A DNA stretch of 12,931 nt from Prototheca cutis. Its lineage: Eukaryota > Chlorophyta > Trebouxiophyceae > Chlorellales > Chlorellaceae. Made by a program: the position numbers and the translations under genes. Below the pieces are notes generated by a model. The model was not told the origin of the DNA. It saw only the letters and a program-made list of their open reading frames with translations, and made no database searches. Each line of letters opens with the position of its first letter. The first letter of the stretch is position 1. The stretch spans positions 1,396,678 through 1,409,608 of the forward strand of contig BCIH01000006.1 in the NCBI GenBank assembly GCA_002897115.2, written 5' to 3'. Of the stretch, positions 7,861 through 12,931 are shown piece after piece.

Positions 7861-8997
7861 TCAATGGCCCGGCTTGTCTCCGGATTCGATTTCGTCGAGC
7901 AGCCACTCCAGACGTGCCTCGTCGGCCGACAGACGGCCATGCTTGAAGACAAGTTCCGGTGCATTTCGCACGCTCAGCCCCTGTGCCACCGCAGACCGCA
8001 GTTTCCCCTTTCTGCAACGGTGCATTGTGGTGGGAGCTGAAGGGGCCTGTGATGTGGACGCGTCGATCCACGCTCACACATGCAAACACTTGTGCAGTGG
8101 CGGAGGAAAAACCATTCCCACGCAGCCACATTGCAATCTCCAAAGAAGGTTCTGGCCACAGGACACCTGCGTCGAAGCTCCCGGGCAGCATCCCGGGGAG
8201 ATCCAGTCATGCTGTCCCAGAGGAGAAAGGCCTTCAGCAGGTCTGGCGACACCCGAACCTGCCAGTGGGGGCGACAGGATTGATGAGGGACAACACACAT
8301 CAGAATGATTTCCACTGCACCGTCTCGGCGATCCAGCTGTTTCAAATGGCTGGCCAAGAGACGATGTAACCTCCCAATGCTCATGCATACCACACCTCTT
8401 CGACACTAAAGCCGTAGCGCTCCACCAGCGCCTGCCTGAGGGTGGCATCATGCATGAGCACCTCGCTCAATACTCTGTGCACCCTTGCGGCAACTGCACA
8501 GGAGTGCTTGTTTGTTTTTTTGTTTTTTGTTTTTTTTTGGGGGGGGGGGGGATAATGATTGGTCCCTGAACGCCAATCTGCAGCACATGGGTCCACAACT
8601 CATGCACTCCCTCTGCATGGTGACCGCGACGACCACCTATGCCGCACATTTCTCCTGGCGGGAGCTGGCAGGCCAGACAATCTCCGTGGCAGTCCTGCAT
8701 TCCAATAGTATTGGCTGGTTGGCTACAGAGTCATACACGTCCATATCAGGCATCCAGTCCAGAGGATGGGTAAAGGGCGACCGCGTGTGTCCACTCACCA
8801 TCCCCCTCAGGTCCTGAGCCTCCCACCCACCTGTGGAGCACGTCGGGCTCTCGGGTCTCAGGCACGGCCCGTGTCGAGGATTCTTCCGACCTGTCGCTGG
8901 CATTGGACACGGCACGCATNTGGGTGGAGACCCAGGGCGTGTTCACGCCACGAGGCGCCAGGCGAGACCGCAGCGCGCATGCTACTACTCCCTGCAT
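7861..8997 (-). CDS. RBFA: Ribosome-binding factor A family protein, probably mitochondrial (four exons)
   Basis: RbfA binds the small ribosomal subunit near the 3' end of its rRNA and assists late maturation; eukaryotes use it in mitochondria or plastids. Minus-strand exons: 8997-8799, 8493-8396, 8258-8167, 8011-7861. All junctions are GT-AG with matching phases (1, 0, 2), giving 540 bases and 179 residues. The first 45 residues (MQGVVACALRSRLAPRGVNT and on) are Arg-rich with few acids at the start, like a mitochondrial presequence. The KH-like domain follows: RVHRVLSEVL (70-79), GFSVEEVRVSPDLLKAFLLW (94-113, with the hallmark VSPDL) and LRSAVAQGLSVRNAPELVFK (134-153, matching the family's L-R-x-x-PEL-x-F). 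A charged tail ends in DKPGH. The ATG at 8997 begins the first open exon. Base 8920 is ambiguous (His or Gln). It lies downstream of the carrier on the same strand, with 518 bases between them. Confidence 0.8.
8494..8798 (-). other. RBFA intron 1, with C13 run and A-rich tail
   Basis: Donor GTGAGT (plus-strand ACTCAC, 8793-8798) and acceptor CCTGTGCAG. In the transcript it has 13 C (plus-strand G 8539-8551) followed by A-rich sequence shortly before the acceptor, an architecture like VPS39 intron 1. Length (305 against 312) and phase (1) are also alike, although the remaining sequence is not similar. Confidence 0.75.
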
Positions 8998-9515
8998 CCT
9001 GCCTTCACTCTCGAAACCCGTCGATCTCGACCTCGGGACAGCGATTTGGATCGGGCTGTGCAGAGGTTCTACATCAAAATGAAGCTACCCAAAATATAGT
9101 GTCAAGTACGAGAGCAGTGCTCAACATGTCGCGTTATGCAGGCGCCATGCGCAATGTTTTACTGGGGCTGGGTGGCGGGGTGGTGCCGGGTGGCGGGGGA
9201 CCAACATGTCGCCCGCAAATTGGAGAGCCAATCCCCCCGCTACGACAGCACCAGCACTGCGGCCTCTGGGGCTCCTCCTCTCCTTGCATGAGCCTGCAGG
9301 CCACATTAGTTTGCCTAGGAGCACACAGAGACGCCGTCCGGAGCTCCTTTGTCTGCCAAGGGAGACCCCGCTCTTTGGGGGGCACCGCCCACGGCCTCCA
9401 CCCTCACGCTCGCCGCGGCAGTGGCTCGCTCCATCCAGCTCTCCAGGCCACTGCGTGATCAAACGACAGTGCAGTTCCTTGTGCCTTTACCAGCGAGCGT
9501 GACTTCCCTTTCCTC
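8998..9515. other. Spacer between the carrier and RBFA
   Basis: No gene supported. It holds the carrier's 3' UTR and the RBFA promoter. An 11-base direct repeat, CAACATGTCGC, occurs at 9122-9132 and 9202-9212, and between them a G-rich word, GGGTGGCGGGG, is partly duplicated. I see no canonical AATAAA on the minus strand; AGTAAA (plus-strand TTTACT, 9158-9163) is a weak candidate. Confidence 0.45.
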
Positions 9516-10759
9516 CTATCGTAGGCTGTCCAGGCCGACCACGTGGCGAAGCCCTTCGAGCGTGACAAAGATGACGGTGGTCATGGGCCCCTGTCGTGCC
9601 CAGTTGGCCAGCCAGCCGCGGAAGAGGCCGCGGACACCATACTTTTGGACAATGTCGGCGGCCACGCTGCGTGCGTTGAGCTCTCGGGAGCGGTTGACAA
9701 ACATGGTGGTCTTGACCATGTCCACGGGCGAGATGAGCGTGGTGGTAACCAATCCCGTGACGCCGCTGACCGCAAAGTGCGTGCCCACCGTGTCCTCCCA
9801 CCCCAGGCTCCGCGTGAAGAAGAGCTTGACCTCGTCATACGTCGCGCACTGCCCAGCTGTCAGCAGCGCCGCACGCGCCTGGAGTTTCGGGGCTCGTGAG
9901 CTCGTGTTTATTTGCTCATGTGTTCGCGTCGCCATGCAGTTATTCGATTACATTCACGCACAAAAAAGAAAAACATATTCACAGAAATATAGAAACAATG
10001 GGCATGACTGCTTACCATGCTGGGGGTGGTGCCCTGCCAGAACCCCCGCCAGCCGTCGGTTGCAAGGACGTTGCGCACCACGCGCGTCACGCTGCGGTCG
10101 CCGCCGGCCGTCTGCATGCGCGTCTTGACCAGGTCGGTGGGGTTGCAGATGGCCGCAGAGAACGCGCCCGAACAGACCCCGGCGGCAATCTTCCACCAGA
10201 CCCCCCGGCCGGGCTCGTCGGCGCCCAGCACGTCTTTCAGCGGCGAGTACAGCCCGATGCGCAGGCCGCCGTACAGCACGCCGCGGGCGACGGCTGCAGT
10301 GCAGCCGCGGTAGAGCGCAAAGGGCCCCTCGTTCCACACCACGCCCAGCCCCGTCACCACAAAGTTCCGGCTGCGAACGCCAGCCGTCTGTTGCCGGACC
10401 TTGATGACATCTGGGGGGGGAGCGAGGGGGTGACACGTGGATGCAAGTGAATGATGAGGTGGTGGTGGAGGCCATTAGACAGAATCCGTGCGTTCCGAGT
10501 CGGTTAGGGAGCGCAGACACGGCCGGGCATGGCCCGCTCCCACCGCCCCACTCACCCACGCAGCCACCGCCACCACAACCGCAGTCCAACACTTCAAAGC
10601 ACACAGGCGCGCCGACAGCCATTCCCCGACAACACACTCACCAACCCAGTTCGTCAATATGACGCCCGTGGCCACACTAGTGCCGGACAGGACAAAGCCC
10701 ATGGTGGTGGGATGCTGGCGCGCCCATCGCTGGACCTCCTCATGCGTGACGGAGGACAT
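9516..10759 (-). CDS. Mitochondrial carrier (SLC25), uncoupling protein/dicarboxylate-like (three exons)
   Basis: Inner-membrane transporter with six predicted helices in three repeats. Minus-strand exons: 10759-10642, 10410-10016, 9878-9516, GT-AG with phases 1 and 0, giving 876 bases and 291 residues, normal for the family. Signature motifs: repeat 1 W38-V-D40-V-I-K43 followed by VRQQ, repeat 2 P130-T-D132-L-V-K135 followed by TRMQ, repeat 3 P222-V-D224-M-V-K227. Each is followed by a G-rich even-helix entry (ALYRG, GFWQG, GLFRG). Odd feature: the proline of motif 1 is Trp. Segments RIGLYSPLKD (90-99), ARAALLTAGQCATYDE (172-187) and NWARQGPMTTVIFVTLE (263-279, with the RxGP element) point to the uncoupling protein/dicarboxylate/oxoglutarate branch. 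The substrate cannot be assigned. The start at 10759 (MSSVTHEEVQRW) gives the usual short N-terminus; an in-frame Met at 10888 would add 43 residues and is less likely. Confidence 0.9.
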
Positions 10760-10961
10760 GCCCACGCGCGCGCCGTGCCTGGCGGGCCCCGCTACATCGT
10801 TAAACCCAAGTCGTCCGTGAAAAAGGGTGGCGCGTATAAAGCAGGGATCGGCGACCGTGCGGGTTGGGTTGCCTCGGCCTGCGTGCATGTGTGTGGCTCA
10901 TGCACTCGTCGGTGCCCATTCCTCTTTTTTTGTTTCACGGAACTCGATCAGGGATGACTCG
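10760..10961. promoter_or_regulatory. Carrier upstream region
   Basis: Short interval between the carrier start and repeat copy B. The carrier's promoter must lie here or within the repeat, by position only. No recognisable core promoter element reads in the minus orientation. A plus-strand TATAAA (10834-10839) points away from the carrier. Confidence 0.3.
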
Positions 10962-11268
10962 GGGGTGGGGTGGCATCCGATGTCGGATGCCACGCCCCCA
11001 TGGATCGACGGGGATTTCAGGAACCTAATCCAGACCCCTACAGGGCCGTCCCACGGGTACCGACGTGGCAGTTGCAGAACTGCCACGTGGATCTTAGCCC
11101 GTCATGGGCCCACGTGGTACCACCCCTGAACATGGACAGCACTTTCGTGGTCCTTGAGAGTTGACAGCCTTAGGTTCTCCAGACCTGGGTGGCTCGCCCG
11201 CTTCCACGCGGCGACTCACTCCGTGTCATGTCAGATCAGGTCAGCATGCATCCACATGCAGTCATGCA
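10962..11268 (+). repeat. Dispersed structured repeat, copy B
   Basis: Second copy of the element at 1682-2039, in the same orientation and with the same order of conserved blocks. Its hairpins are more regular than those of copy A. GTGGCATCCGA (10970-10980) pairs perfectly with 10983-10993 across 2 bases. CCCT-AC-AGGG lies at 11036-11045. ACGTGGCAGTT (11063-11073) pairs perfectly with 11078-11088 across GCAG. A short T run (10925-10931) and GGAACTCGATC precede it, as in copy A. There is no open frame of note. Copy B is about 50 bases shorter than A, mainly because the segment between the arms of hairpin 1 is shorter. Boundaries are approximate. Confidence 0.75.
11063..11088 (+). repeat. Perfect 11-bp hairpin in repeat copy B
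   Basis: Arms ACGTGGCAGTT and AACTGCCACGT are separated by GCAG. The equivalent hairpin in copy A (1825-1857) has core arms GGTAGTT and AACTACC, so the third core pair is C-G in B and T-A in A. Confidence 0.85.
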
Positions 11269-12289
11269 ATGACACAATCCGCACGAACCAGGCACGACTG
11301 TTGCACCGATCACCAACATGTCATCCCATGCAACCACACGGTCTACCCAATGATGACAAGCAGTCAAGTGCGCTCCAGCTTCCCTGGGAATCCGCGGGGG
11401 AGCTACTGCATACCTGCTCACCTGTTCAGGCGGAAACCTTGAACAGCCTTGGATCCAGCCCGCGCGGCCTGCGGACGTGCGTGAAATGGCGATCCCGAAG
11501 GAGCTTGCAACGGACAAGGTTTGCCGGAACCAGTGCGGAGGCGACATCAAACCGCCCGCGCGAACGATGCCCGCCCCGCCAAAGGGTCATCCCCCAACCT
11601 GCTTTCCGTCCCTGTGCGCACACATACACACCGAACAAATGCCCGGCCGGTCACCACGAATCCCTATCGCACACGGACCTGGCAAAAACGGACTCGGATG
11701 GTTTGTTGGACCCGTCGTGGGCTTCGGCCTCTTTTTGTGGCGGTCCGGCCGATGGTGGGGAGGGGTGTCCCACTGCGGCGACCGGATTCCCAGATGCTTT
11801 GATGAGCAGCTGGTCCGGTTGATTTTTTTTTGAAAAGATGTCAGAGAACGAGGGGTGCAACCAATCATGTACTGCTGCCCAGCATCCGATAGATCCGGGA
11901 AGGTTCGGGGTCCAATGCTCCGCAGGCCACAGGTTGGTTGCACGTCAGACATTGGCACCCGCTAAAAGGAACGGCGATGGGGGAGATCAGGACGAATCGG
12001 CCGCAACAAAACCCTGGCTCCGAAATTGTCGGAGTTGAGGAAGAAACCCAGCGTCTCGGGTGTTTCTCGTCGTTCATGCACTGCAGATCGGTTTCTCGTC
12101 AAGACGCGACATGAGTGCGACGAACGAACACGCCACGACCGGAGGCGACGGCGGCGACCCTGAGCGGCCGCCACCCACACGGGTGTGAGGTTTTGGGAGC
12201 CTTCGCTTATTGCGTATCCGATGATCGTGCTCTAGGATCTTCGGGTTGCTGTGCAATCCGAGTCGCAATGGAAAACCCCGAGAAAATGA
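11269..12289. other. Spacer right of repeat copy B: no supported gene
   Basis: About 1 kb in which no frame on either strand shows a recognisable domain, a sustained coding look, or consistent splice signals. A 10-base direct repeat, GTTTCTCGTC, occurs at 12061-12070 and again about 30 bases later. The sequence just before 12290 may be the 5' UTR of the last gene. A frame from the ATG at 12268 (MENPEKMNADEP) runs only 51 codons in a different frame. Confidence 0.4.
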
Positions 12290-12931
12290 ATGCCGACGAG
12301 CCGCACGCGCCGTGTGATGCAGNGGCGGAACCCTCGCNCGCACCCGCCCAGGCACCATCGCAAGCAGCCCGGCACCGAGTCCTCGACTGTCAAGTGCCCG
12401 CTGCGCGAGGCGCTCAGGCCTGATCGGCGCGACGAGATGATCGCCGCCATCTGCTCCTTCGTGCTGCACGCGACGCGCATTTGGCTTCTGCTGGGCGCCA
12501 TTGCCAACGCCTTTGTGGTCTGCGTCTTTGCCGCCGTTGGCAGGGCCCTGCCGAACCTGGAGCACAACCAGTATCGNCGCTTGCTGTCCTACCTGGACGG
12601 GCACAACCACTACNATCCCANTGCNGTGGANACNGACNGCGTGAATGGCGAGCTGGCCCAATTCTGTTCTGTCAACTTCANGGNCCGCGTGAGGCGNGTG
12701 ACAAACCAGTCCCATGTGAACNACTACCTGGAGTTCGAGTACGAGCGGGCAGTCGACCGCCACATCTGGGACCACTTCCTGATGTCCTCGAGGAGTTTCT
12801 CGAGGGCACTGTTGGAAGCGGGTGGCATGGTCAGCCGAGATGCCGCGCGGAACATGGTGTGGCAGGTGCGGAAAGCCATTTTCTATGGCGACGAGCAACG
12901 CGACCCGACGGAGGGGGACGGAGAGAATGCC
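12290..12931 (+). CDS. Unknown protein, possibly mobile-element encoded (3' partial)
   Basis: No firm family match. The frame is open from an ATG at 12290 to the window end, 214 codons, after an in-frame TGA at 12287. The N-terminus is strongly basic (Arg/His/Lys-rich, residues 1-30). Then come TVKCPLREALRPDRRDEM, a long hydrophobic, probably helical stretch (about 50-84, including ICSFVLHATRIWLLLGAIAN), LPNLEHNQYRRLLSYLDG, and a mixed-charge helical region (YLEFEYERAVDRHIWDHF, then SRDAARNMVWQVRKAIFYGD). The layout recalls the N-terminal part of eukaryotic TnpB-like (Fanzor) or other transposon-linked proteins, but no catalytic residues fall inside the window, so this is speculation. The hydrophobic stretch could also be a membrane segment. 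Thirteen ambiguous bases fall here. A frame from 12268, shifted by one base, overlaps the start; a base-call error near 12323 or 12338 could join the two. Confidence 0.55.
   Translation, partial: MPTSRTRRVMQXRNPRXHPPRHHRKQPGTESSTVKCPLREALRPDRRDEMIAAICSFVLHATRIWLLLGAIANAFVVCVFAAVGRALPNLEHNQYXRLLSYLDGHNHYXPXXVXXDXVNGELAQFCSVNFXXRVRXVTNQSHVNXYLEFEYERAVDRHIWDHFLMSSRSFSRALLEAGGMVSRDAARNMVWQVRKAIFYGDEQRDPTEGDGENA

Noticed and set aside
7361..8308. A 315-codon plus-strand frame over the VPS39 end and beyond
   Set aside because: It reads the VPS39 3' end in the wrong frame and then runs antisense over RBFA exons 3 and 4. It has no domain, and its composition follows the GC-rich opposite strand.
8371..8396. 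ATGA overlap suggesting two adjoining genes, one ending at 8381 and another starting there
   Set aside because: The overlap lies inside the intron 8259-8395. Splicing at AG|GTGTGG to GGCAG|GTTCGG joins both sides into one RbfA domain.
10834..10839. TATAAA as the TATA box of the carrier gene
   Set aside because: It reads on the plus strand while the carrier is on the minus strand, and there is no gene to its right that it could serve at normal spacing.
12074..12898. A 274-codon minus-strand frame near the right end
   Set aside because: It is antisense to the plus-strand frame from 12290, in GC-rich DNA where stop-free shadows are common. The plus-strand reading has the more protein-like helical pattern, with recurring hydrophobic and charged residues.

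Overview
The window is nuclear DNA from a GC-rich, fairly compact, intron-bearing eukaryote, most likely a protist. The evidence is spliceosomal introns of about 137-312 nt in most genes, AATAAA signals downstream of two genes, and four eukaryotic families: a Tctex-type dynein light chain, a Vps39/Vam6 HOPS subunit, a mitochondrial RbfA and a mitochondrial carrier. A dynein light chain argues against lineages that lack dynein, such as flowering plants and red algae. A choanoflagellate, flagellated alga or chytrid-like organism would fit, but I cannot place it from sequence alone. Splice junctions were worked out by hand from frame, GT/GC-AG signals and family similarity. Residue numbers below refer to those spliced models.

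Layout. (1) 50-349 (+): last exon of an unrecognised gene entering from the left. (2) 587-958 (-): intronless DYNLT-type dynein light chain with an AATAAA at 444-449. (3) 959-2901: long divergent spacer carrying copy A of a dispersed structured repeat (about 1682-2039). (4) 2902-7437 (+): Vps39/Vam6 gene of seven exons, 1110 residues, with a small first exon (2902-2998) that supplies the true start. (5) 7861-8997 (-): four-exon RbfA-family gene, 179 residues with an apparent mitochondrial presequence, convergent with VPS39. (6) 9516-10759 (-): three-exon mitochondrial carrier of the uncoupling protein/dicarboxylate type, 291 residues. (7) 10760-12289: second divergent spacer with copy B of the repeat (about 10962-11268). 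(8) 12290-end (+): 5' part of an open frame of unknown family, unusually rich in ambiguous bases.

The genes are independent housekeeping functions (transport motor, endolysosomal fusion, mitochondrial ribosome assembly, metabolite transport) and not one pathway. The most unusual feature is the pair of diverged, same-orientation repeats in the two divergent spacers. Their hairpins keep pairing through a compensatory base change in one stem and a paired insertion in another. Other items of note are a GC-AG intron bounded by a 9-bp direct repeat, T-rich/G-run composite tracts concentrated in introns, and a carrier whose first signature motif has Trp in place of Pro.
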